Of a stretch of 64,000 nt of DNA, positions 34,407 to 52,018 are shown in pieces. Numbering within the stretch: the first letter of the stretch is position 1; each line of letters opens with the position of its first letter. The notes under the pieces were generated by a model. That model made no database searches. It was given only the letters and a program-made list of their open reading frames with translations, and had not been told where the DNA came from. The stretch covers positions 3,918,501-3,982,500 of the forward strand of contig OY756958.1 in the NCBI GenBank assembly GCA_963580455.1. Direction: 5' to 3'. The translations under genes were made by a program, and so were the position numbers. This stretch comes from Euonymus europaeus. Its lineage: Eukaryota > Streptophyta > Magnoliopsida > Celastrales > Celastraceae.

Positions 34407-37400
34407 TCATAAGGTTCAATAGCTTGGTCACTAGCTAATTTGTAAAAAAAAAATGTAAAATAAAGTCCCAATTTTGGGGTCAAAATATTTTAATTTGGAA
34501 AATTTATATTGTATTTTTATTGGTTTAATTTCATGAATCCAACGATATATTTTTTGTTAAAAAAATAAATTTAATATAAAATGTGTATGATAATTCAGAA
34601 TCATTACAGATAAAATTAAAAACTTTCCAGGTTGCATTTGATTTTTGTTTCGAACAAAAATCATTATATTCATAAAACCGATCAAAGATACAAATATAAT
34701 TTTGATAAATATTTTTAAAAATAATTCGAATCCTAAAAAATAAAAATCAAGACCTCATTATTTTAAGATGTTATATATATACATATATAAATATTGATTG
34801 ACAGGGGTATATTTGGAAAAAAGAATAGTGGGTTGGGGTGGTAGGTAAAGGATGATGACATGGGCACCAAAACTGCTCCCAACTCTAGCTGCTGCTTATT
34901 ATAGTTATAGTGATGATGATTCTTGGGCTACCACTACTGCATTAGGTATAGTGGACTGTTGAGAGAGAAAAAAGAGAAATTAAAGGATCAAGTTTGGCAG
35001 GGTATGAAAATTTTGCTTTGGCATTGTCACATCTTCTGGTAGGTAAGCACAATTAGTATTAGTTTAATCCGTCAGGAATTTAAAAAAATCAGTTGAAAAT
35101 GATCTCTCTAATGACCCTCCCCCCATCTTTTGTCATTGTTAGTAGAAAATAAAGCCTAAAAGGGTACTTTTAGTCTATGCTTATGGGTGTGAGGAGTTAG
35201 GAGAAATGAATTAGTCCTGTGTTGTTAGTAATAATTGCATGTCAAAAGAGTTAATAGTCAACACATAGGATATATATAGTTGTTTAATGGATTAAAAACT
35301 AGGATGTCTCCCTCTCTCACCTAATTCAAAGCGGACAAGGCAAGGAAGCAATTTATGAAGAATCTTTATATATATATATATACACACACATATATATATA
35401 TATATGAGGATTTTCAAGTGTGTTGCGGGATAACACAGTTGCTTTTGGATGAGTGTTAGGTGCGAGCCTCACAGACTGTGGGCTCCGCACCTGCACACCA
35501 TCCAAAGGTGGGGCGGATCCCGCACGTAAATTACGTGGGATCCCTCACCTTATAACTATTTTTCCAAAACTTTGGACATAGGACTCGCTAAGTCTCCAAC
35601 GATGGCTCTCTTTGTAAAACTGAATCCGCTTAGAGAGTTTATAAATTGGTGTAGACTGCTTTATCAAATGCACCATATACACTATATATGCTCAAAAAAT
35701 GTTTCACCGATGAGTTTATTTTGAAAATGCGCTCGTGTATGATAAAATTATCGAATATAAGTAAGCGTCTGTTTTAAAAGTATCGTCAAATATCTTATTT
35801 GATAGCTTATAAACTTACTTATTTTTGATAGGCCCTATATATGTGTGTGCGCGCGCGCGAAGTTCATAAAAGTAAACCTCTAACCTTTCTGTTGAGAATT
35901 AGTTATTGACTCTATTCGATTTAATAAATAATGCAAAAATAAAATATACAGAGAATAATGACAATTACACAAAACACAAGAACTAATGAAAATTTCACTA
36001 ATATAAATGAAATGTTACACAAATTTTCAACGAGAAAAGTTACCTATGCCAAGAACTACCCAAAAACTCACATAGAACAACAAACAACTCTCACTCTCCC
36101 AATTAAAGCAGATTACATACAAAGCCCAAAAACTATGTCAAACTTTCTTTAGGATTGCAACATATAATCTACTTATACTATATAAAAAATTCTAAATAAC
36201 CCTAAATAAAAACATCTCTCGTTTCAATCTGATTTGGACATGTCAGAAGAAGTGGAACAATGCGCCGTTCGAACAAGTTAAAGACCTGTCTGGACGGGAA
36301 TGGCTCGGTCCAATTGAGAACTCAGCAACGCAGCCCGTCCGGAAGCAACATAAACTGTCCAGACACGATAAATTATTCAATGGTCCGAGTGTATATTCTA
36401 TGTGGCATACCCAATGGTATGATTGACATCAATATATGTTCTCTTTCTACTTTTTGATTGACATCATTCTCATGTGGATATTATTTATACCCTTCGATGT
36501 GTCATGTGAAAATGCACCCGAACCACTGACTAATTAGTCGTCCAGGGACCCTCCACGTTTTTCACCAATAATCAACACTTCATTAATTGTGTTTGTGTGA
36601 AAAAAACAAACTAGTTTCTAATATGGCTTAAAGTTGGTCAACTGACATAAGCATCATGTGAACCTTACGAGCGTGTTAGTTAAAAAAAATTAAAATTCTG
36701 TGCATATATAACAAATTGATTTGACTTTCCATGATTTATTTTGCCTACAACAAACATTGGACCAGTACTAACATTGATAGTAGATAGTTCAGCAACCTTC
36801 GCCACTGACAATGACATACCACCAGCCTCACTCAAATCTCCTGTATATTCATTTAACAGTGTGATTTTCTTTTGTGAGTAGCAACAAGAGGGATGAAACC
36901 ATGCATTTGTGATTATCAATCAATTTTGGTGGCAAATAAAGGATGAAGATGATATTTGGTTGGACATGGAAAAAAGGGGTTAGGATCGGCGGGACTTAAT
37001 CGAGTGTTTAGGGCCTATTTTGGTCTAATTTCAACGTCTAGGGCCTCAAATCGGCATTTTAATGTTTCGAGTTATTTTATGTTTCTCATGAGCATTTTAA
37101 ACATTTCACATTTCCATGTTCGGCCTAATTAAGATTTCTTCGAACTTTTGTTAGATTCCGGCGTTTATCTGATTGAATGTTTATTCAATCATGTTCTTAC
37201 TATTTTTTACTGCATCAACTTGTCCTCCCTGTGGAATTTACAAACATGAGCTTCGGCCTAGTGTTATCTATCGTTGAGGTAATGCACGCTGGATGACTTG
37301 GTGATCCCGATGTAGGCCCACTTAGTTGTCGGAAGGACACTCTAGATCGACTCATTCTCAACTACCCAAAAAAGGATTATGCTTACAGTTTTCTCGATCT

Positions 37401-37500
37401 ACATTATAATCTTCCCGTAACTAACTTGGATGTTCTTCTAAAAGAATGCATACACATGGTGCCTTTCTTATTAAGACAAACACCAAATTTGAAAGACTAA
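34407..37500. other. Gene-poor AT-rich intergenic DNA
   Basis: No supported gene. It includes a TA/CA microsatellite (35367-35406), the foldback listed separately, a GTGTGTGCGCGCGCGC run at about 35851-35868, and a moderately GC-rich patch at 36240-36400 with no recognisable protein. The part 36960-37500 is unexplained single-copy-looking sequence. Confidence 0.5.
35442..35508. repeat. Imperfect 30-bp inverted repeat (foldback)
   Basis: CTTTTGGATGAGTGTTAGGT... on the left pairs with the inverse of the right arm ...CACCATCCAAAGG, through a centre CACAGACTGTG. The arms match over roughly 30 bp with a few mismatches and one-base bulges. A second palindrome, GGATCCCGCACGTAA/TTACGTGGGATCC, lies just downstream at about 35515-35543. 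Confidence 0.75.
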
Positions 37501-37889
37501 GGATCCGTTTGTTTTACAATTGCATTTCATAGCTTCAAGCTGTCAAAAATGTTGTGCTTAAAGCTATGAAAAATGTTGTAGGGTGTTTGATTCATTTTTC
37601 TGTTAAATTAATTTTGTAGATAAAATTACAAAAAATATATATTACAATAAAAAGTAATTGAAAACTTTTAAGATATGGAAAGACAATTACGTAATGTGGT
37701 TGTAAAATATTGTGGGTCCCACAACATTAAGCTTCGAAAAGCTATGGGTTCACAGCATTTCATTTTGCACAGCTTAAAGCTGTGGGCCTCACAGCTTTAA
37801 GCTGTCAACAAAATGTAGTGTTTGGTTGGCACAGCATTTTATGCGGATCCCACAGCTTTAAACTGTGCGAAATGTGAAACAAACGCACC
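37501..37889. mobile_element. hAT-style MITE, copy 1
   Basis: It begins GGATCCGTTTGTTTTACA and ends TGTGAAACAAACGCACC, imperfect inverted termini. The same element recurs at about 43365-43758 with parallel sequence along its whole length (for example GGGTGTTTG(A/G)TTCATTTTTCTG and GACAATTA(C/T)GTAATGTGGTTG). No protein is encoded. The interior contains a perfect 16-bp palindrome arm pair at 37769-37805. Target duplication was not resolved. Confidence 0.75.
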
Positions 37890-39258
37890 ATAAATATCAT
37901 TCATTAAAAGAAATACGAGGATTTTAGGTCTTTGATTTAGTATTCTATATTAGGTCTTGTTGATCACAACTAGATAATTTCTAGCTTTTTCTTTGTTGTT
38001 GCCTTTGATTATGTTAGCATCAAGATAAAATTATCTATTCTACACATGATAGAATTAACGGCCACATGACAGAAAAGAGTACAAAAGTCGCTTGTTTGGC
38101 CCAAAACAGCAAAGTTGAGGAACTTGTTTGGCCCAGAACATGGTTAATTTCGTTACTCATCCCTTTAATTCTAGCTAGTTACATCCATGACAATTTACAG
38201 CCTGCATTTTCTGGGGGACTAGTGAGTGGTTTTTTTCTTATTGGCTTTGACTGAGGGAAGAAAAGAAGAATGTTGGGTGCTCAGTGATCTTCAAGCCCAC
38301 CAAAACTTAACCAAGTAGTGGTGAAGAAAGAGCTCTTCATTTTTATTGGCTCTGTCTTCTGTCTTTGTCATAGTCATTGTCGGAATATTCTAATATTTCT
38401 TTATTCATATTTTGCCCTTTCTGATAGGATATGAAGGTCCAAACTAATTAAGGTATTACCCGTTCCGTCAATTATAATCATAAAAATCACAATAAATTTT
38501 AAAATCCACCTCATTAAAAAAAATCACGTTATAGATATATCTTTAATATATACGGGTCCAAGGCAGGTAGATTTCAGCAAATCCATTCTCGTTGTTTTTC
38601 TCATTAAAATACTCGTATTCGTTATTCGATCTGTAAGTTAACGAGACATACTTGTATTATTTGAAGTTGATTGTGTGGGTACTCCTTGAGTACAGGTATT
38701 TTTCACATCCCTATATATAGCTCATCAATTGAAAATTTTATTAATTAGTTTAACGTCCAAAATAATATTTTAATTTTCGAACAATGCACACTTATAAATA
38801 CATATAGCCATTGATCGAACATGAGAAAATACATGATATTTAATCTCAAATATAACAAAATACATGTCTGGATAATTAATTAATTATTTAACATATCTTC
38901 AAGCCTTTGCTTGGGAGACCGAAAATGATTTGAAATGAGCGATTTTGTAAGTGACTGGAAATTAAAGGTTTTAATAACCATTACTTGTTTACATTTTAGA
39001 GACACTGGTTTCGATGGGTTTTAAAAACTCTCAAAATCAGTGTATTGTTAACTTGATCGATTTCAAATCGATGTGTTTTAAAATTCATTGTCTTATTTAC
39101 TCTAGTATAATTTAATATTTTTAAAAACCTTTGGAACCGGTGTTTTAATATTTTTCTAAACACTGAACTGAATTGTTTTAAAAATCGATACTAAAACCAT
39201 CCAAAATCACTACTCTCTTAAGGCATGTCTTATACCCTTTTTGATTTGATCCTTCTAA
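37890..39258. other. AT-rich intergenic DNA
   Basis: No gene supported. Short frames around 38066 do not resemble any protein family. Confidence 0.5.
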
Positions 39259-39647
39259 GGGCAACCACAATGGTTGCCCTTTTAATGGGCCAACAACTTT
39301 GTTTTTGGGTCCCACATCTATCTCATAAAAACACAATTTTCAATACAATCAAATCAGCATAACATATATTTCAATACTGCCATATCAGCAAAACACATCT
39401 CCCAATACAAAATCATTATCCAACCCAACAATTTTCTTATCTTTCATACTATCCCCATCAAATTTACACCAAAATCAAAGTTAGGTCCCACATTTATTAC
39501 AAAAAGTCAAGCCACATCATCATCCACATCACCAAAATACATATCTCAATATAACCACATCAACAAAACACATTTTTCAATACAGCTACATCAGCAAAAC
39601 ACAATAACTTTGTTGGCCCATTAACTTAACACCATTGCAAGTGCCTT
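39259..39647. mobile_element. Tourist-like (PIF/Harbinger-type) MITE
   Basis: The left end, GGGCAACCACAATGG followed by AATGGGCCAACAACTTTG, is matched in inverse at the right end (AAGGCACTTGCAATGG ... AATGGGCCAACAAAGTT). TAA lies directly outside both ends (39256-39258 and 39648-39650), the 3-bp target duplication of this superfamily. The interior has CATCAGCAAAACACAT phrases shared with the MITE in the MAP kinase intron, in inverse orientation. Confidence 0.75.
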
Positions 39648-40376
39648 TAATAGATTGTTTTCTGGTTATATTAGAACAATATTCTTTAATATGTTCTGAG
39701 CGTACCCTGCTCTACTTTAATATAAAAATTGACTGGACATTTATATTATTTTTCCTTTCAAAAATTTGAGTACTTTTTAGGTAAAGTACTGTAATTTGTA
39801 GAACTGTTCACATGTACATGATAGAAGATGGGTGGCAAAGTCACATATGCATGGTTGTTGCACCAATGCATCCGTGTCTTGTGTATATTTGCAATTGTAT
39901 GACAAATTAATAATATTAGAAAAAGAATTTCTCGGAGTTTTTTCTAGAACTAGCATTATGGAACAAAATATTTCTGACTTTAGCACTTATTTCATACTAT
40001 TTTTCAAAATAGCACTCCAAGCCAAACCTTTTCAGCTTCGGTGCTAAAATACCACTTTGAGATCTAAAATACCACCTGTAAAGCTATTTTCAAAACCGGA
40101 TTGGTTTACTGTGCAATGTGTTCCTACTTTAACAATTAAAAATTATCATTACAAAAACACTTGAACAATTAAATATTATCATTAAAAATACAAAAGCTCT
40201 AACGAAATACAAATAAATATTAGCCAATTACTTAAAAATCCATAAAGGCACACGAACTACATTGGAATCAAAACAGGGCAAACATTCCGGTGCACATTTG
40301 TTCAACAAAATATTGGCATTGTTTAGCCACATAATTTGAACAAAACAAACTTACAGATGATCTTCCAAGCCAAACT
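39648..40376. other. Intergenic DNA left of the transposase fragment
   Basis: AT-rich. No coding evidence other than short frames without recognisable similarity. Confidence 0.5.
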
Positions 40377-40937
40377 TCATTGGTTTTTAGCAGGACATTT
40401 TCGCCTATTATGCCCCAGATTTTTACAAAAGCCACAAGTCACTGATCTTTTTTCACCCTCCCTAGCACCCTCCCTAGCATCCATCTCATTATGTATGCGA
40501 GTTGTTTGCGGACGACCCTTTTTATTTCTTCTCAATGTCTCATCCGAAATGAGTGTTGGGCCATTATAGATGGGCCACTGATTGCGATCTCGAATAGGAT
40601 GAAATAATGGACTCCAAGTGCGCATATAACTCTCCATGGAGTAAAACGGGTCAATATATGGCGTGTAATCAATATTACGCGAAACACATGCAGCCATAAC
40701 GTGTGAACAAGGATAATGAAATAATCTCCACTTATTGCATGTACAAGACCTCTCAGCTAGGTCGACAATCTGCACGCGTCCACCTCGAGCTTGATTCATG
40801 GATCTTGATCGGGATGTATGCACTTCAAACACTTCGAGCCTATGATGATACATAATCACCTCATGTCCAACACCTTTCACCTTTAAGCCTTCGACTTTTG
40901 CATCAATAAAAGTTGTCCATAATGCACCAGCAAACAC
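40377..40937 (-). pseudogene. C-terminal fragment of a second Mutator-type transposase
   Basis: About 185 codons with a SWIM zinc finger (SCTCNKWRLFHYPCSHVMAA), a segment IDYTPYIDPFYSMESYMRTW and a terminal CCHC knuckle (CGFCKNLGHNRRKC). These are the last domains of a MURA-like transposase. The DDE core and everything upstream are missing; the sequence becomes simple AT repeats beyond 40937. It differs clearly from the transposase in the 8.07-kb MULE, so it comes from another lineage. No terminal repeats were found, so it is a relic. Confidence 0.85.
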
Positions 40938-43364
40938 TCATATATATAGTGACTGTTTCATGGCCTCTAAACACCACTCATATATATATATATATATATT
41001 GGGAGAGCGGACCCTACTCTAAACCCCACTAAACAACAAATACATTATCAATATGTGGTATCTATTTGGACAATTCAGGATTTTACATTTGTATTGTTCT
41101 AGCCTTCCTAGATACTAGAAAATCTAGGTATTTTTTCAAATAATGTCATGGATGTGCAGCCAAATTAGAGTTTAGAAAGATTGATTGAGAGACTCTACCT
41201 TATTGATTTTTGGGTTGTTTTTATGATGACTTCATGATAAGGTGGTGATTTTTTATTGTTGATTTTTGTTTGACACAAAAAATTATATCATTGAACTCTA
41301 ATTTTGATCAAAATATATTTATAATTTTTAAATAAAAAATGAAAATTTACTGCCTATAATGCCCCGTACAGTGGGGTCGGCTGTAATTTTATTACTGTAG
41401 ACCCTGGGCTTCCCACACGTGGATTCATTCAGTTAAAGTAGTTAATCAACAGGGTGCTGGATGATGGCGGTTAAGCAATTTGGAATTAGATGAAGAAGAA
41501 AAAAAATATTGAGAATCTTTGTTCATGTAGGGTGGAAGCTGCTTCAAAGCCAAGTGGTGGTTGTGTCAGTTGTCGTCGAACAGGTCAATGCCAGTGGGTC
41601 TGCCATAAAAAAAAAAACATTATATATGTTTTAAATGGATTTTTACATTTGCCCTCTTAAGCAGTCAATACTACCAAAATGCCAGCATTATTCATTAGAC
41701 TAATTAGTTATTTAGTTAATGATTAGTTTCATTTGCCTAGTGCTAATGACGATGCTAAAAAACGAAGTTAGTACGTAATCATACAGATGATATTTGGCTG
41801 AGATATTGTTCGCTGAAGATGCTTTTGGATATACATATAAAATCAGTAAAAATCCAATTGTGAAGATAGTGCCATCTCAAATCACGTGAGTTATTTATAT
41901 GATCACGTGCATTTGGTTGGCATTTGGAATGAGTAAAGAGGGTGAGCATGACTAATTCTTTTGTTTGATTGATTTTTAAATTGTAAAATCTCAAACTTAT
42001 CTCAGTCTTATTTCTCCTTGTGGCGAGCTTGGTTAATTTCCACAAGGATCGTGAGTTTTGACATTCAAAATATTATTATACTCATTAATAATAAATAATC
42101 ACATATACCCTTTATTATATATATATAGAGAGTTTTTCTCTTATGCAGTCCTATAGTACGGATCTAAAATGCGGACTAATCTAAGCCGTTGATCTAAAAT
42201 GTGAGACTAAAATAAAAACAAAATGGGTTCATCGCGATTGGTTCGCGATTGGTTCGGTGTCGTTTGTGCTGTCCCAAGAATGCAATTTCGTCCTCGTCAT
42301 TTATGTCCTTCGGGAAAAATAATGGGTGATGTCGGTGAAGTATGGGTGAGATGCATATTTGGGCTTTTGGGTGATGCCGCCATTCTCAGCTGCCGTCACA
42401 ATGAGGTTCCGTCGACTTTTTTAGACTTCCAATGAGTTCAACAGTGAAAGGATTTGAGGCATAAGATCTATTGTTTTCTTTTAATCTCAATAGTGAAAGG
42501 ATTTCTCTCAGAATTTCTTGGACAGAGAATGTCGATTCCTCTTGCTGAGGAGAAGACGGTCATGATGAGAACTAGACAGGAGAGGACCCTAAAATCGCTG
42601 CTAGGAAGAACCAGACAACAGAGGCATGTCGCAATGAGAAGATATGAGCTAGCGAGTCTCGCGATTGAAGCTTTGGATCTGTATTCACTGATGGAAAAAA
42701 GCCAGACGCAACGCAAAGCGATGTCGCGATAAAGGAAGAGACAATGGAGGAAGACTCGTAATCGATTTAGAAGAAAAACCAGACTCACTCGATCATTAGA
42801 TGAATATGACGGACCATAACTGAAGTTCGTATTTTCAATCCTTAAAATACGACGTCAGGAGAGAAATAAATAAATAAATATTTTAGAGACCCATCATGTG
42901 ATCCGCATGCAATGATGCAATTCCATCCAATATTTTTCGAGAATGAGTTTTGTCTTTACATTTCCAAATTTTATTGTAGACTCTCTTTACTTGCCAACTG
43001 ATAACTATGGCTCCGTTTGGATTATAGTATGTTTTATAAGGTATAAATTCTCGTAAAACGTAAAAGTTGAGAGTGTCTGAGAATATGGATGACATAGTAT
43101 ATGCTAGCGTATATTCTAAAACAAACAGGAAACGACCATTAATGATAATAACAATAATTAAAAATTCCGTACGTCCAGTATTGGTTGGTGAATAGAAGTT
43201 GCAACTTGAGAGTTATGCATCATAAAGCATGTATGGGACACGTGGAGCTTTGAAGTGCTATGCAACAGTACATGGTCCAGTTTGATCGCTCATGCGACAA
43301 GGCGGCTCGGAAAGATTCGGGCGCGGAATATTTGATGGATAGTAGTAGGTTTTGAGGAGATAAC
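40938..43364. other. Intergenic DNA with an unrecognised GC-richer island
   Basis: Contains TA microsatellites near 40981-41000 and 42116-42126. Between about 42220 and 42790 the base composition is less AT-rich and two short plus-strand frames (42223-42435, 42454-42732) are open. Their translations resemble no family I recognise, and they lack convincing splice structure. They may belong to a non-autonomous element, but clear ends were not found. Confidence 0.4.
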
Positions 43365-43758
43365 AGTCGGTTTGTTTCACAATTATATTTTATAATTTTA
43401 AATTATTAAAGATATTATGCTTAAAGTTATAAAAAATATTGTGCTTAAAGTTGTGGATAAAATGTTGTGGGGTGTTTGGTTCATTTTTCTGTTATATTTA
43501 TTTTGTAGAAAAAATTACAAATAAATGTATTACAATAAAAAATAATTGAAAATATTTAAGATACGAAGAGACAATTATGTAATGTGGTTGTAAAATACTG
43601 TGAGTCCCATAACTTTAAACTCTAAAAAATTATGGGATCACAACATTTCATTTTGCATAACTTAAAGTTGTGGGCCACAAATTGTGATGTTTGATTGACA
43701 CAACATTTTATGCAGACCCCACAACTTTAAGTTGTGAGGAATGTGAAACAAACGCACC
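43365..43758. mobile_element. hAT-style MITE, copy 2
   Basis: Colinear with the element at 37501-37889 and in the same orientation. It ends TGTGAAACAAACGCACC exactly as that copy does. Similarity continues a little past the end (AT/GTATCATTCATTA in both), so either the true end lies further out or both sit in the same target type. More diverged than copy 1. Confidence 0.7.
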
Positions 43759-45784
43759 CTAAGTATCATTCATTAATGTGTCTATGATTTAGTTTAATAT
43801 TTATGAGCATGATTTATTATGTTTCCTAGTTTGTATAGGATTTCTTTTTCCAATTCATTTAGAATTTGGTATGTAGTATAAATATCACCCATATTTATAT
43901 TTTGGAGGCAGTTTTTGATTGACTAATAAGAAATGACATATTTTCTCAATTTTTGTTCTTCCTGAATTGTCGTTGAACGATTCAACTTTCGATTTGTTAA
44001 TCCTAAATTAGCATATCTATGATTTAGTACGTATTTCCGCTTCGTCACACACCTCGCGTGTTTTAGATACTTGACATTGCTTATAGGCATATAACCTATA
44101 ACAAAGGATAACTGAGGGTATGCTGTAGTATTTTTACTATAAATCTCGTTCTAAATGCAATTTAAGATTTTTGAATGTGTTTTATTTAAAACTACGAGTT
44201 TAACGATTTTTTTTTATCCCAAACAAAAATAATTTGAATATGAAAATGACATGAAAGTTTGAACTATTGGATATAAATTTAAAATATTCAATTCTTTTAA
44301 TGTTTGTTTGAGATAAAATATTACGTTAGATTCGTAATCATGATCAAAATACAATCATGATGATCTTTTTTTTTATAAATTGCAGGCTATTCAACTCAAA
44401 TTCATTCAGAGTGGGTTCCCTGTATAAACTTTACACCAGATCTCGAGCTTCCGTTGACAACACCACTACCAACCACAAACAACAAGATCAATGTCAATTA
44501 ACAAAGCAAATAGTTTTTTTTTGCCCGTCACCTTTTGCAAATTCATTGTCAAAATACAATCATGCAGTCAATACTGAATTCAAAAAAAAATTGTAATATT
44601 CAAATCAATTTGCAGAATAAGAGTACATAATTTCGATACAAGTTGAGGGATTCTAGGTCTGTTGTAGAAAAACTACAGTAAACTGCGCTGTAATTTGATT
44701 TGGAAGTATAAATTTTACTCTCTTTTTTAACAAAATGATGTACGTGGTTGGATCGAATTTACGAGCCTAAAAGTGTATTTTTTTTTATCTTAAATAAAAA
44801 TCAAATTAAATGTGAATTATAAACTAAAAATATTCTATATATTTTTTACATATAATTTTATTTATGTAAAAAAAAATATCATTAGTTTTATAAACTCGAT
44901 TAAAACAAATATGTAATTTTTTAATTTTTTTAATACTATCAAATCAAACTACAGTATAATTACTATAGCAGACCATGAAAAGTTGAGTGGCAGAAGTGTC
45001 TTAATTTATGTTATCCGAAAATGATTAACTACTAAATTTTATTCTATAATAAAATAACCCCAACTCGTCCCCTGTTTTCTGGTGTTTTCTTTCCATTGGA
45101 GATTTGGAGTACAGCTTGATTCTTTGAAAGTACGAACGCTGCTCAATTTTCCTTTCTCTCTCTGTGTGAGAGATCCGAAAGTTCTTCCATAAATACTGAA
45201 GCAATTTATCTGCTTTCCAAAAAATACCAAAAGATTTCGTCTGTTACTACAAGTACGTAACAACAACAAAACAAAAGTAGAGATTATCGACTCTTTAGAT
45301 TATCTTAAATTTAGTTATTTCCGCTCAATCTAGAATCCTGCTCTTGTGGATGTGATCTGTGAAACACCTTTTCCAGCTGCATTTAGAGACCTCCGCCATT
45401 GTTGACCAACCTAAGCTTTCTTTATTCTGTCTCTCCTGTTTATTCCTTCCAATCGAAAGATATTATTTTTATGTCCAAAGCTGCTTACTTTCCCCGCAAA
45501 TTTGTGATCTTTGCCTTCTTTTGATTTTGGGTTTGGAGTCTTTGCGCTTGAATTTAGGTTTATTAGTGTTGATTTGGTATTGGGTATATGCGGCTTTTCT
45601 TGCTGAATCTTTGTTTTACAAAAACTTATTATTGAGGCGATTTGGTTTCTGGGTCCTTTTCGTTCTGCTGGATTTGGAGTTGTCTCGACTAGGTTTTCTT
45701 TGATCTAGTGATTTTGATTGGAGGGCGAAGTCAACTCGTGCTTCCTCAATTTGATTTATTAATTTTTGATGCTTCCTTGCCAAG
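43759..45784. other. Intergenic DNA and 5' leader region of the MAP kinase gene
   Basis: AT-rich to about 45050. From about 45300 composition shifts toward the CT/GT-rich sequence typical of a plant 5' leader. An upstream frame of 114 codons (45359-45703) lies before the start codon. It is hydrophobic and resembles no known protein, so it is probably incidental or a leader ORF. The transcription start cannot be placed. Confidence 0.5.
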
Positions 45785-50758
<4,974 letters not shown>

Positions 50759-52018
50759 TTCTACTGTTTTCCTGCGAACTCAACTGCTACATCCATATTC
50801 TACGGTGGCAGTCATCAATTACACATCATCATATCCGAGGTTGATGCATTCAGCGTTCTTGATGGCAAATTCAAAGACGCGAATGGTATGCTTTCATGGA
50901 AAATTAAAAGTTGCGAGTGGAATGACTTCATGGCTGTAAAATGTTGCATCTGGTTAAAATGTTTGAAGTTTGTTCCTCTTATCGGAGGAAATCTAGCGAT
51001 TAAGTTGTCGCTAGGGACTAACCTAAGTTGTGGAATGATCCTGTGGTGCCAACTATTCATGACAGTTGCTCTTATGTTCTCCAATAACAATGGCACCCTA
51101 GTTATTTCTGTTCTTTACTTGAATATATTCTTACTTTGGTTTCGTAATTTGAATTTTAGAATCGTCATGTAAAGCAAATATTGCACCTTCGTATCATAGT
51201 AGACATTCTTTCAGAGCTTTGTGCTAGTTGTGAGTCATTGTTCTTTGTGATGAAGGGTTGGCAAAATTTTGGGTTTAGGTCCATCTGGGTTGGACAATCC
51301 AATATATTTACGAGGTATTTACATGTATAGATTCAAATTGATTTAAATTTTTGAACGTATTTATTATTTAGTTGACCCTAACAGAATTTGTTTAAATTTG
51401 AACAAATAAATCAAATAACAATTCAAATCAATTCAAATGTTTTTAATCTGAATCTTGAATATATAATTTATGTCTAAATTTAGTTTAATCAATCATCTAA
51501 CTTGAATATAATTTGCCACCCCTGTACTTTACCGGTGGTGTTATCCAAGAACTGAGTAGGAATAACCTCTACAATGAATTCACTAAATAAATTTATTCTA
51601 GCATGCAAAGACTGAGGTACTGAGTAAAAAAAAAAAAAAAAACAAAGGGAAAGACTGAGAGGGCACAAGCTACTGGCCAGTCATTCAAATACCATTTCTG
51701 CTCTCCCTCCCTGCCCAAAGCAACAATAATGGGTTGAACAGGAGAAGCTATGTCACAATCTGATTGATTAGCACCAACAATATATATATATAATATAATA
51801 ATAATAATAATAATAATAATAACATCCAGATGTTTAGGATTAAAAACAAAAACCATGAAACCTTCAAATCATCAGCCCTCACTCTGAACACCAAACCAAT
51901 GTCTAACTGGGCAGTTCTTATTAACCACCAAACTGTTTTGTACAGTCAAAAAGAATGTCTAGCCCTAAAAACATCTTTTCTTTTTGTCCTCATGAGGTGA
52001 TCTATGTTATTTCTGCAA
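50759..52018. other. Convergent intergenic region, MPK16 and BPM 3' flanks
   Basis: Holds both 3' untranslated regions. No additional gene was seen. It contains a MITE-like element (51255-51522) and an AT/AAT microsatellite (about 51780-51822). Confidence 0.55.
51255..51522. repeat. Short MITE-like element with GGGTTGGCAAA termini
   Basis: GGGTTGGCAAAATT at the left end is mirrored by AATTTGCCACCCC at the right end, over 268 bp. The interior is AT-rich with TTCAAATTGATTTAAAT / CAAATCAATTCAAAT palindromic phrases. No clear target duplication was resolved. Confidence 0.6.

Noticed and set aside
35851..35868. Alternating GTGTGTGCGCGCGCGC run as a Z-DNA element
   Set aside because: A short simple-sequence run. 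Nothing around it suggests function.
42223..42732. Two adjacent short open frames in a GC-richer island
   Set aside because: No recognisable domain, no convincing splice signals, and the antisense strand is open too. Left as unidentified.
45359..45703. Hydrophobic 114-codon frame before MPK16
   Set aside because: Low-complexity leader-type sequence without family resemblance. It is probably part of the 5' leader.
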